Assembly: GCA_019009955.1 (NCBI GenBank)
Contig: CM032228.1
Location: 67,516,001-67,580,000 of the forward strand
Length of the DNA stretch: 64,000 nucleotides
Reading direction: 5' to 3'
Source of the DNA: Riptortus pedestris
Lineage: Eukaryota; Arthropoda; Insecta; Hemiptera; Alydidae
The position numbers were made by a program, and so were the translations under genes. A model generated the notes under the pieces. That model made no database searches. It saw nothing but the letters and a program-made list of their open reading frames with translations, and was not told where the DNA came from. Shown here piece after piece: positions 34,019 to 44,894 of the stretch; position 1 is the first letter of the stretch, and each line of letters begins with the position of its first letter.

Positions 34019-34472
34019 AAGTTGGCGAGCAGCATCGCTGGCCCATAAACGTTTGTTGTGGTTGATTAAACATTTCTTAGCTTAGATTTATTAAACTTGG
34101 TTAGAACTTTTTTTTAATTGACAGTTAAAAAATAAACTTTTAGTGTTTTTCTTCTGGGTATTCTTCAATTGGAACATCTTCTATAATATATTTTACTAAT
34201 CCGTGTTATTTTATAACTTATTTTTGTTTTTTAAATTGCCACCTTCTAGATTTTAATAAGATGTCTAGAAATGGAGAAATTGTTTCCATTGTTTATTTTT
34301 ATTCGATTAGTATTGCGTTTTTTTACAGTTATATTTACATTACAATTTTTAGGCTCTGCATAGATGGAATAAAGCTATTAATGAATTCTCTTAAAAATCT
34401 GTGAGAAATGAATGTTATAAACGACCAAGAAATTAGCTGCAAAGGAAGGTATTCTGAAGTAGACTGGCACAG
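34019..34472. repeat. Second copy of the direct duplication
   Basis: Begins with a partial 158-bp unit (GAAGTTGGCGAGCAGCATCG) and continues with the same flank as the first copy (AAATGGAGAAATTGTTTCCA, CGACCAAGAAATTAGCTGCA), ending GACTGGCACAGT. It shows that a piece of array edge and its flank were duplicated together. Confidence 0.85.
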
Positions 34473-35060
34473 TTTATCAAAAGATATTCTGAAGAAAGTT
34501 TAAATACTTAGTCATTATTCAAAGATTCTCCCTAAAGACTTGTTGCTGTAATGCCGGCCTCCAGACGTGGCCATAGACATTAAGCCGATGAGTTTGGCTT
34601 CATTTTGTCAGCCGCTAGGGACAAACCCTAAAATTTCGCCACATTTTCCTTCTAATGGCCTCGTAAAGGGTGGAACTGCTACGACACGGCTTGGTTTACT
34701 GCCAAGAATGATTCTCATTTGAAGACTGATTTGCTTATTAGTTGAAATGATAATTTTACTGTTGTTTCCCCGCTAAATTGTAGTGATTTAGGAGACATGG
34801 ATGATTCACAAGTATATAGAGAAAGATGGGCCAACAAGATCAAGGAAAGAACGAATAAATGGGATTGTCTCTGAAAAAAAGTCCCGGGTCCGAAAATGTG
34901 CACTCTGAACAGAATAAGGAGAATACTAACTATATATAAATAGGGCAATAAATTAAGGAATCCTGATTAGTTATAGGAGAAATCTACAGCATATTGGGAG
35001 CGTACCATAGTAAATTTCGGCTAGGCAGATCAACCACTGATCATCACTTAAGTATAAAAA
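34473..35060. other. No gene recognised; short GC-richer patch at 34555-34700
   Basis: AATGCCGGCCTCCAGACGTG and AAAGGGTGGAACTGCTACGA are unlike the AT-rich surroundings but no domain or repeat end is recognised. Confidence 0.35.
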
Positions 35061-35061
35061 A

Positions 35062-35759
35062 CTTCCTTCTCGTGGAAGCTTTACAATAGATAAATCTATG
35101 TACTCGAAACACATAACACCACCTCGAATATTAAGTGAATAAATACAAATGGTAATGGAAAATAGTTCAGTCAATCTACAAGTTAATAGCCCCTACAACG
35201 GAAAGCCTTTGAGTTGTAAATAAAAAGGTCAGATAACCTCTCACAGCTGAAAGATACAAATATTTCTTGACCGAAAAAATAAAACAATTACTGAAATATA
35301 TCCGGATGTAATATACCAATTTCATTGAAAATTAGTTACTATGACTAGTGCAGCAATTTAAAATATATTTCCATGTATCTCATCTATAATCGGTATGATC
35401 AGAAAAATACATTGTATTTGAGCTTGAAATAAGATGATTCATAATATTTTGGCTTATTCGTAACGAGCAATGACAAGGAAGGAGGGTTTATTGAAGGCTT
35501 AAAAAAAAACCCATTTGAGATAGAGAAAAAATGTAAAAACAACATTTATTGGTAATGTATTTTGCAGTAAGATTGGTATTTACACATTTTTGATACGAAT
35601 TACATAAATGGAGATATTTGAAATTTTCGAAATCCCCCTCTTAATTCCCTCCCCTGCTATTAACGAACTTGATCTTTCTTTTCACTTAAAACGATTAAAT
35701 ATCGAGTTTGGCCCCGATCATACAAATATTGCGACAGCTGAAGCATTAAAAGACACATT

Positions 35760-35825
<66 letters not shown>

Positions 35826-35950
35826 ATTTCTAATGGGCCTCATTTACGTTGTCTCTTGAATAGAATCGATGGACATTTTAGGAAATTTTTCGAAAATCAT
35901 CATGAGTACGACCTCAATAGCTGATTTCTCTTAAGGTAAATCTGCTAAAA
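35062..35950 (+). mobile_element. HINE-like repeat, long form, degraded 5' end
   Basis: TTCTCGTGGAAGCTTTACAA is a diverged subterminal start. The long-form landmarks shared with 941-1885 follow (GAATATTAAGTGAATAAATA, AAAAAGGTCAGATAACCTC). The TA tract is at 35766-35823 and the 3' end TCTTAAGGTAAATCTGCTAA is intact. Confidence 0.8.
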
Positions 35951-37078
35951 GCTAGAATGACCGTAGGGACCAGGTGTTTTGATGACCTGCAAGGACACTT
36001 TAATACCTGCTTTATGATACTTTCAAAAATGGCTAAAATACAAACAAACAAAACGGTTAAATATGCTCTCTCATAATAGGCACTTAAAAGTGGATTTTCA
36101 GAAAAGAAAATTAGAAAACCCTGAAGGTTTCAGGGAGGGGGAAGAAATAACGAATAATTTCCTTTTTTTTGAAAGGGAGGAGGAAAATTATTTTTTCTCA
36201 ATCACATTTATATTACATCTTTACAGAATTTTATGTAAACATTATTTGTAGGCCTCTCAATGTTTATTCCTGATTTGATTGTTTGAAAGAAAGAAGAGGA
36301 ATGGAAATTATTTTCTGGCCATTCAAGAAATTTTATTAAAAGCAAATATAGCTCCAACAAACGCAGATTTCTCAGAAAGAATGTTTTAATACTAAGTTGT
36401 AAGGGAGGGAAAAATCTTCTTTTTTTTTTTACTTCATTCAAGTTCAATGAATAATCAAATTTAATTAAATTCCAATGGAAGAACATTTATTAATTCTGGG
36501 GATATAAAATACATATGTGTTATATAAGGTTTCTCATTCTCCATATGTTATTAAATATTATTTATTTGAAAGAATTATTTTTTTTTTGTGAAATGTGAAA
36601 TTTAATATATCTATTATTGTCTTGTTTTAATTCGATTAAAATATTCCATTCAATTTTTTTTTGTCAAATTGGAGTTCACCCGAGATCCTTAACATCAGAG
36701 ATATTTAATTTTTATCTTCTTTCAACACCCTGTCAACGAATACAAATTTATTGATTTACACAAATGTGATTAGACCCATTAGAAGGAAATCAGAAGAGAA
36801 AATGATTTAACCACTGATGTCTGAGAGCGGAAATGATTAATACCTAAACATTTACTCATTAATTTCTTGAAGCTAGTCATCTCGATCTTAATGTGCTAAG
36901 GCCCCAAAACCGCTTTAACCTTGCCTTATTTTCGACTAAATAAAACTCAGAAGTATGTCAGAAATTCTATATAAATCTTATAGGCAATACATTGTTGGTT
37001 CGTCCACCGGTTCGTTCGTTCTCAATCGCCCTTCATAATATAGGTAAATTAGTTAATTAAGATATGATAATTGAATAC
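35951..37078. other. No gene recognised
   Basis: Short open frames on opposite strands at 36063-36251 and 36208-36486 have Lys/Glu- or Phe/Leu-rich low-complexity content and no domain. Confidence 0.4.
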
Positions 37079-37486
37079 GTACGTTTTTTCAAGAATTTTC
37101 TAATTCCTTAGCCCATTCTAAACCACCACTATTCCATGTCCGATTTCAGCCAATAACAAATATGATCTTCACTGCCAACTCAAAACGGCTAAATATCGGG
37201 TATGGTATAGATCAAATAAATATTTCCGAGTAAAGAATGAAAAATCTAGATTGATGACGTCATCACGTAAAGTATTTGCATGTCTCACAAAATAATGGTT
37301 CAATGAAAACTATATTGGTGTATATCATAGGAATAAAGTGGTTCATGCAATAAGTGCTTTTTGTCAATATGACAAGAGTAGGAGTGGGGTTTTGCTGATG
37401 ACGGAAAACTGAAATATGGAAATACCTCGGTTACTGTTCAATATAAAGAAAAGACGTATAATAATATCATTTATAGAACATAAAAA

Positions 37487-38009
37487 GTCCGTCACGCAGG
37501 GGCTGCGTAAACTAAGCAGATTTCCCACGTGAAGTTTTACAATAGAGAAATTTCACGAGAGTCAAACAGTTAAGGAAACGGCCGAACTAGCTTTTGGCAG
37601 GATAGTCACCCAGCCGTTAGCGGCCCAGATTTAATAAAAATGCAAATATCTCGGTTAATATTCAAGATAGAGAATAAATGTATATAACAATATTTGTAGT
37701 AAATGTAATTTACAATAAGATTGATTTTGTACAATTTTTCGATCCGACGTAAAGTAACAGAGATATTTCGAATTTTCGAAAATCCTCCCCTCTAAACCTC
37801 CCCTCCCACTGGTCCGATTTCAGCTGTTAACAAACTTAATCTTTCTTAATATATATATATATATATAGATATATATATATAGATCTATATATATATATAT
37901 ATATATATATACAGTTTTAAACGGACCTCATCTACTAGGTAGGATAAATGGACATTTGAAGAAAAATTTCGAAAATTCCGTCATGAGTACAACCTCAATA
38001 GCTGATTTC
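37487..38009 (+). mobile_element. Inner HINE-like short copy, final 3' palindrome missing
   Basis: Begins GTCCGTCACGCAGGGGCTGC exactly, has TA tract at 37849-37909 and the 3' block up to CTCAATAGCTGATTTCA, where it runs into CA repeats rather than the palindrome. The loss at the CA tract suggests a microsatellite-mediated rearrangement. Confidence 0.8.
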
Positions 38010-38068
38010 ACACACCCACCCACACGCACACACTCACACACACACACACACACACACAAACACAACCC

Positions 38069-38107
<39 letters not shown>

Positions 38108-38113
38108 ACACAC

Positions 38114-38180
<67 letters not shown>
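38010..38180. repeat. (CA)n-(TA)n compound microsatellite
   Basis: CA-rich run with C interruptions, then about 65 bp of TA. Generates spurious Thr-His and Tyr-Ile open frames on opposite strands. Confidence 0.95.
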
Positions 38181-38182
<2 letters not shown>

Positions 38183-38434
38183 TTTATAAAAGGACCTCAT
38201 TTTCTTTATCTCCTGGGAACGACTGATAAACATTTGAAAAGGTTTTTCGAAAATCCCATCATGTGTACAACCACTGTATCTGGTTTTCCCTAAAGGAAAT
38301 CTTCTAAAATGTTTTAGGCCAACCTTGCTAAACTATGGTTTGCCTTTCATCCTTAAGTATAACCTCACTTCTACTCATGATATTTTAATTTAGAAATGGC
38401 GAATGCATGGTGAGATAGAAGTAGTGTTTCATGC

Positions 38435-38480
38435 CAGAACGCAGGAAATCTTCTTTGTTTACCTAGCGTGACGGAATTTT
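38435..38480 (-). mobile_element. HINE-like 5'-terminus fragment
   Basis: GGAAATCTTCTTTGTTTACC then TAGCGTGACGGAATTTT is the family's 5' terminus in reverse orientation, with a deletion in the hairpin loop. Confidence 0.55.
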
Positions 38481-38822
38481 ATTATATTCAAGCTTCATAG
38501 AAACTTTCATTACAAATTATATTTCCTCTGTAAAAATGTACTATTAATGTAGCACTTTTATTCTAATGTTAATTCTTTAACTGTGAAAAGAAAAGAAAAA
38601 AACTCATGTATGGGAATGTGTATTAGCTGATGGATGTGAAAAAAACAAAACAACCTGAGCCACGAGATGAATCTGTTTTGAAGCTTAGTAAATCCTCTAA
38701 GCTTCCAAGCCTCTAGTGTAAAAACTTTTTTTTTTTGTAACGAAACTTATGGTCTCGGGCTTTTACACATTTTTTTCCCATTGTTATAACTTGGGATTAT
38801 TTTGGATAACCTCAGAGAGTTA

Positions 38823-39012
38823 AAAAAGTCCTTCACTGAGTAAACTAAGCAGATTTCCTATGTTTTGGTATAGCGTACGTGTGACCTCATCTCACCACAT
38901 ATTGAGTATTTCTATTTAATAATGAGTAGTAGGGAGGGATGAAGTTACTGAGAGCTGAAAAAAAAAGAAAATATGAAAAACTCAATTAATATTTGTGGAT
39001 AATTCTGGAGGA
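38823..39012 (+). mobile_element. HINE-like 5' fragment, variant subfamily
   Basis: AAAGTCCTTCACTGAGTAAA and CTAAGCAGATTTCCTATGTT are followed by GTGACCTCATCTCACCACAT, a continuation shared with the fragment at 62350-62500 but not with the common copies. A second 5'-region variant therefore exists. Confidence 0.6.
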
Positions 39013-39440
39013 GAAAATCTTGCGTTAAATAAAAGTAACAAATACCCAAATGTGGAGTCCAAGCGTTTTATGATCCAACAGAATGAATGGACATATTAAT
39101 CTGTAAAAGCGAGGATCTGGGCAATAAATTATTAACTTTTAGTCTTTTAGATATACTTGGCGATGAAAAAAAGTCTAAAACGTGGTACTTAGGAGACTGA
39201 TGTGCCGAAGACTTTAATCTGAAATCTGCTCCATAAAACGCTTTAGAGGTTCGTATTGCAGACAAAATATAATATCTTAATATTAGATATGGACGATAAA
39301 ATATATATGCCACTTGTTAATTAAGATTTTTCTAGACACGTTAATGTAAATTCTAGTCATTTACATTTAATTCTAGTTCGATAATAAAGAATCTATAATA
39401 AACTTGATGATTTTATCTACCAATATTTTATTTATTATAT
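39013..39440. other. No gene recognised
   Basis: A minus-strand open frame at 39068-39313 of 81 codons has no recognised domain. Confidence 0.35.
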
Positions 39441-39444
39441 TACT

Positions 39445-39533
39445 TTACATTGTCAATTTACAAATATATTTACTTCATTCAAACAAATACTTCCTCTGAT
39501 ATGGTTTCCAATCACACACTGAACATTTTAGTG

Positions 39534-39596
<63 letters not shown>

Positions 39597-39651
39597 TGTA
39601 TTTTCGTAAAAACGGTTGAGGATGATCTCTGAGATACACGCGCCGAGGTTT
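39445..39651 (+). mobile_element. 3' end fragment of the 27690-28718 piggyBac-like family
   Basis: CAAACAAATACTTCCTCTGA, ATGGTTTCCAATCACACACT and GAACATTTTAGTGCAA match 28560-28619, and CGTAAAAACGGTTGAGGATG, ATCTCTGAGATACACGCGCC match the right end. A TA tract of about 56 bp (39537-39592) has expanded at a site that is only ATATATAT in the other copy. The terminal TIR and TTAA are lost. Confidence 0.8.
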
Positions 39652-40017
39652 AAGAAACTATTAACATAGAAAAACTATACTCATTATATAAGGCCTACTC
39701 CGTGTTATAAGGAAAATTCTTGTAAGCAATGAATAAATAATAAATTTTTAGAATATATCTTTGAATACAAGAAAGTCCTTTATTTATACAAAATTCGTAT
39801 TGATTTCCTACCTTCAATTTCTTCCTACAATCTTCCGGTTCCTGTTAATAGAAGTTAATAATCTTCCATAGCGACGAACAACGAAAGAAATATTCACATT
39901 ATGTGGTTCTGCATTATTTCTGCATCAGTTTATCCATTTATAATGACATCAAGGTCATCGAGAAATTTTACTCTGTTGGTCGGGTTTCTCGATAATATGA
40001 CTAGTAACCATTATTAT

Positions 40018-40200
40018 TATTATTTATTAACGTCCACTTTTTTCAACTCAGGCTAATTGGGACGGGTTATCTACAGGTTACCATCCATTTCCAGCCAGGG
40101 TGGGACTTAGGATGTTATTTAATGAATTTCGTCACTAAATAATTTCCTATGTTCAGGCAAGAATCGAACTCGCCACTCTAGGTTTCCCATGTGACCATTT
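40018..40200 (-). mobile_element. tRNA-derived SINE (family S1)
   Basis: Minus-strand B box GAGTTCGATTCTTGCCTGAA; GATAACCCGTCCCAATTAGC and CCTGAGTTGAAAAAAGTGGA at the 3' end. Ends in ATAATAATAATAATGG, a short trinucleotide tail. Confidence 0.75.
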
Positions 40201-40319
40201 GACCGTAAGTACTAGGTTGAGTCGATGCACGACTTGTACCACCAAGATTGGGCCTTCCACCTCTTAAATATCTCACTAGTGCCATCAAGAACTTTTATAT
40301 CCTTTCAGTTTCGTGGGCA

Positions 40320-40870
40320 ATATCGAAGGTCTCCCTGATGGGATAATAGTCTAAATCCCCGCGGTGACCAAACCTTTTGGGTATTTGAGATGTTGGCTTC
40401 CCATATTTGCTGCCAGAGATCCCAGTCACGAGCAGTCCAAGCTGGCCTAGCTAACTCCTTCAAACTGTCTGCCCATCTCTCCCTCTGTCTTCCTCGTTTC
40501 CTCTTCCTGTCAATAGGTGTCAGTTCGGTGACTAGTTTGGCCCACCTGCTGTCATCAAACCTAGCCACATGAACCGACCACTTCCATTCAACGGCTCTTG
40601 AGAAGCATGCGACACTCTTCATTCCAATCTGATTCCACAGTTCAGTGTTACAAATGTGATCACTTCCTCTGACATTGGTCACACTCCTCACGATTGAGCG
40701 CTGCTTACAATTTATTTTCTAGTTTTTTGGTGAGTGACCACATTTGGAATCCACAGGTCACAACTGGCAAGACAAACCGATAGAAGATTTCTCTTATCCA
40801 TTTCATTATAAAGTTTCTCTTTATAATGAATTTCAGAGCCCAAAACCTCTTACATACTAAAACCATCCCT
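40320..40870 (-). pseudogene. LINE reverse transcriptase C-terminus (RTE-like)
   Basis: On the minus strand the first part reads FYRFVLPVVTCGFQMWSLTK followed by KLENKL and a stop, the RT thumb landmark of RTE/CR1-like elements. After a frame change, the 40305-40691 frame gives VEWKWSVHVARFDDSRWAKL, RKRGRQRERWADSLKEL and WTARDWDLWQQIWEANI, the conserved C-terminal region. The stop and frame change between the two parts show decay, and the RT core lies beyond the truncation. Clade naming is tentative. Confidence 0.75.
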
Positions 40871-41037
40871 CTTAGGCGTATATCTCTGTTTTCCTATATA
40901 GATATATGAATCTATATATTCGAGCTTAATTTTTTCGTTTCCCTTAATTTCTATTTAGTTCTCTGGGCTTTATATGTATAGTTGCCCTTTATTGCTTAAT
41001 CATTTTTATTCTACTTAAATTTCCTTTCAAATCTTAT

Positions 41038-41205
41038 TTAAGTGGAACAAAACCCCACTATGAAATTGATCAGGATCTCCGAAGAACTGCTAGAATTTGC
41101 AAGGAGGGTATAAGAGAAAGGCGAGCAGCAAGGGTTGGTGAGATATATGGGGGCCCTTTGCGGCTAGCATACAGCAACAGGTCATTAAAACCACCGCCGT
41201 TTTAT
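41038..41205 (+). pseudogene. Possible LINE endonuclease-RT linker fragment
   Basis: The frame gives GTKPHYEIDQDLRRTARICK then EGIRERRAARVGEIYGG before a stop. The EGIRERRAA-like motif recalls the linker ahead of the RT domain in RTE-like elements. It lies on the opposite strand to the RT fragment next to it. Weak similarity by eye only. Confidence 0.2.
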
Positions 41206-41407
41206 GAATAATGTAATACTTTACTACAGCCCTATCCCACAGGCAAGCGCATAACTTCACAGATACATTTAACCAGCAAATAAGAAGTTTTGAAAGTTTA
41301 AATGCTATCGGTTAATTACAAAAACCTTCGCGTATTCTGGCATAATGAATTGCTTAAACCCTTAGAATTGAAAGTAATTTCATCAGTCAGATATAAGATT
41401 AATAAAA

Positions 41408-41462
41408 GCCCCCCCCGTTGGAGCTGTGTAAACTAAGCAGATTTCCCACGTGCTAATATGTT
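41408..41462 (+). mobile_element. HINE-like 5' terminal fragment
   Basis: GGAGCTGTGTAAACTAAGCA plus GATTTCCCACGTG is the family 5' end; the hairpin is eroded and the body is not recognisable beyond 41462. Confidence 0.6.
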
Positions 41463-42525
41463 ACGATATTGGTCGCTTTTCCCCATATATTTTCTGTACC
41501 TTGATAAAAATCCGAAAGGTAGAAATGGGGACCTACAGAAGGCTGAAAAAAGAAAGTACATGAAAACTCTCAAAATAAAAGGAATGCGGAACTGCAAGAA
41601 GAAGTCATATCTCCAGAGCAAAAGTTATTTTTCGGTAATGACTTCCATGAATGGGGGACACATAAAGAGTTGTCCAGTCAAATACCTGTAAAAAGATTAT
41701 ACATTTAAGATCTGGTCCCTCACTTCAGCCTATAATCACTAATGATCCACTTCGATCATTTTCATTATTTTTACCAGATGATATATTAAATGAAATATTT
41801 CTTCACTCAAAGTGTTCGTCCTGTGCAAAGTAAAACACCGCATAAACACTAATTCTTTTTAATGTGATAAACACTTTTTTTCATTAACGATTTTTATTCT
41901 GTATTAAAGGTTTCTTTTCTATATTTAAATAATGTCATTTAATTTCTCAATCTGTATTTAAGAAGTGTAAGTAATGTAAAACTGTCATTAATTAAATAAA
42001 ATACATTAGAAAATGATTTATTTACGTGTATTAAAAATGATTATTTCTGGTATGCGGCAAATTGGCGCATGTTGGCAAGATAGGGAGTAAAGTAAAATTG
42101 GCAATCCAGGGTTAAGTAAAATTAAAAGGTTCCCATGTACAAACTAGTCCCTGGCCACGCCATCATGGGTTGAATAGATGAACCAAAATGATGGGTCTAG
42201 GAAAAGATGATGGAGCTCTTACTCTGAAGCGCTCTGCCGCTTTTAAATACAATGTTTGTGGAAGGAAGGGATGTTCTTGTGTTCTTCCACAGTCCAACAA
42301 TTTTCTTATAAGAAATGGAGACCCGGGAGATTTTTGGCTCTCTAAAGACAGCTCCTACGCTCTGACAGTATAATTATAATTGTACATGTTTATTTTATTC
42401 CGTTTTGGAATATTGAATGATTGAGCTGACATTTAGTAAAAAATAAATTGTTAAATATATGAATGTAATATAACTGAGGCCTCTGCTCTGATTATATTAT
42501 GGTAAATATTTGAATTAAATTAAAT
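41463..42525. other. No gene recognised
   Basis: Open frames at 41458-41691 and 42188-42373 have no domain that I recognise. The second (with VCGRKGCSCVLPQ) sits in a slightly GC-richer patch and could be old coding sequence, but there is no support. Confidence 0.3.
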
Positions 42526-42527
42526 TA

Positions 42528-42690
42528 TTTATTAACGTCCACTTTCTGCTACTATGACTACTTAATTGGGACGGGTTATCTACTGGTTACACCCATTTCT
42601 AGCCAGGGTGGGACTAAGGATTTTATTTATTGAGTCCATCACGAAATAAATTCCTATTGCTAGGCGGGAATCGAACTTGCCACTCAATTT
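42528..42690 (-). mobile_element. tRNA-derived SINE (family S1)
   Basis: Minus-strand B box AAGTTCGATTCCCGCCTAGC, CAATAGGAATTTATTTCGTG, AAATCCTTAGTCCCACCC and GATAACCCGTCCCAATTAAG. Joined on its B-box side to a HINE-like 3' end. Confidence 0.8.
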
Positions 42691-42750
42691 CATTTTTATG
42701 ATCGAGGGACATTTTTGAAGAAATTTCCTAAAAAGAAATCTGCTAAAAAT
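42690..42750 (+). mobile_element. HINE-like 3' terminal fragment
   Basis: TTTTTATGATCGAGGGACAT, then AAAAAGAAATCTGCTAAAAA. Only the last 60 bp of the family remain. Confidence 0.6.
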
Positions 42751-43552
42751 CGGCCATTACAAATAAACATAGCTTACGAGGTGACCCAGGTATTTGTAGA
42801 ATTCACTAATCAGAATAAAATTTGTTTAATTGGAGGACTTGATGTTATTTGGCGATTCTGGTTTAATTCAATTATTCCATGAATCAAATTAACTTGATTA
42901 TGACAGATTATACTTTGTCAGGTGATATATATATATAGGTATTATATGACGTTTAAACTAGACCAAATTAAATGGTCGTACGAGTATATTTCATTGAGGT
43001 GAATAATGAATTAGACGTGTATCCGAAGGATAATTGAAGTATATAAGTATAGTATTTAATTATTCAGCTACTGCTAATTTTCATTAAAAGTGTATTAGGG
43101 CGCTAAGCGTAATTATTTCATCACGTTTCAAATTCGACATAAATATGCATTAGAATACATTAAAGAAGAAAAAGTCATTATTCCATTAACGTACATATTA
43201 GCAGCATAATAACCCCTGATTGAAACAACCTTTGAAATACGAGTTTCAATTTTTATTTAAATTGCCTCATTTCTCTGTTATTCTTTTTTTAATGATATGA
43301 AGGTAAATTTGTTTCGTATTTTTTTTTTAATTTTACGAAAGGTGAGCATCGTATTTGGTTCTTTTTCCCTATAGTTAAATATAATCAAATTTGAAATAAC
43401 TGTTTTAATGTTTAGGAACTTACTAACAACCTGTGCAAACCATTGAAAAGACCTAGTGCAGGAACCAATATAACTTTTCATTTCGCCTCATAGAAGAGCC
43501 TCATTTATTTTGAAAATCTCTAAATATTCGTATATGTTTATATATGCTTTTG

Positions 43553-43612
<60 letters not shown>

Positions 43613-44455
43613 TGTGTGTTTATACCGGGAAAGAAATTGAAAATAGCAAAAATGTGTCGTTACTATTAGAGTTTCTGCTAGTAGTATATGCTATATTTGA
43701 TTAATGATTGAAAAAGTTCAATGTCTTTTGTCCATCCTTACAAATACCACTGGTACTCATGTAGTCAACGTTCTGTAAATATTATACTAATCCTTTATGG
43801 TGAAGAGGTTTCATTCACATAAAATTAGAATTATCAGTAATCCATATCCTTATATATTTTTCTTGTCGAATTTCCTCAGATCTATTAAGCTTGTTAACTG
43901 CAATAGACAACTGGGAAGGGGAAAGTTTTAAATATAGCATCCGCTTGGACTTTCTAAGATGAAATCTCGAAGGAGACAATAATACCGGAGGTGATGAATA
44001 AAAAGAAAAAAAATACCTCTTTTTAATGTTTGTTTTTTTATGCTATATTCTAAGACACTATTCATACTCTTAAGTTATTTTTTGTTTCATCAACATGATT
44101 TTTTGTTATATTATTTCTTTAGTTAGAAGTAGATGGAAAACATGCACTGCTGATAATGTGTACATAACCATAATATGGCAGGATGATGAGGACCAGGGAC
44201 ACAATTTATCTCACTACCTCAACATGAGTTATTATTTGGCACAGTACTTTCAGGACTTAACGCCCTGTCATCAGTGCCCAGCTATAATTTGTTTCCTTGG
44301 ACTCCAGTCTTCTTTCACAATACAGTTTTCGAATTCTTAGATGGAATTTTATTTTATTTATTTTTACAAATTAATATATATCTGTAAATCAGGCAGATGC
44401 GTTGAGCAGGTCTCAAACTAACGTCGTTTGCACTTACTAGTGGTAATTAGTTGTT
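42751..44455. other. No gene recognised; (GT)n at 43552-43620
   Basis: Apart from a GT dinucleotide tract with a few interruptions at 43552-43620, nothing recognisable. The frame at 44095-44340 begins hydrophobic and has two Cys pairs (CHQCPAIIC) but no family. Confidence 0.35.
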
Positions 44456-44894
44456 TTTTTTGTAAACTTTTAGGCAATTATTGTTTCTTTACCAAACTTG
44501 ATATTTAAACGTTTTATGCAAAAATTAAGATCATGTTCGTTGATGGCTGAAATCGGACAGAGGGAGGGGGTTTAGAGGTTAAATTTCGGGAATTCTTAAT
44601 ATCTCCATTATTATTCATTGGATCGAAATATTGTCTAGAACCAACATTATTGCAAACGCAGTGTTCTATAAGAGTTGTTATGTTCGTTTCACTATCTTAT
44701 TAACCGAGATATTTGATTTATTAGTTTTTGGCCTTCAGTAAACCTCCACTCCTACTCATGTCATATTAGAAATAAGCTATTATATTGTGAAGCATTTTAT
44801 TTGAAGCCTAAATACCAAATACTGTTCTCATTGAACTTTTACGTCTTGAGATAAATGCAAATACGTTAAGCACGTTGGAAATCTACTTAGTTAA

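Larger units (their letters stand above)
37080..38309 (+). mobile_element. Outer HINE-like long copy, interrupted at 37482-38180
   Basis: The body at 37080-37481 has the long-form first module (GATTTCAGCCAATAACAAAT, GATGACGTCATCACG). The expected continuation (microsatellite and 3' block) appears only after the inner copy and CA/TA tract, from AGTTTATAAAAGGACCTCAT at 38181 to TAAAGGAAATCTTCTAAAA at 38309. Confidence 0.65.

Noticed and set aside
40390..40572. Plus-strand 60-codon protein
   Set aside because: It is antisense to the LINE reverse transcriptase C-terminus.
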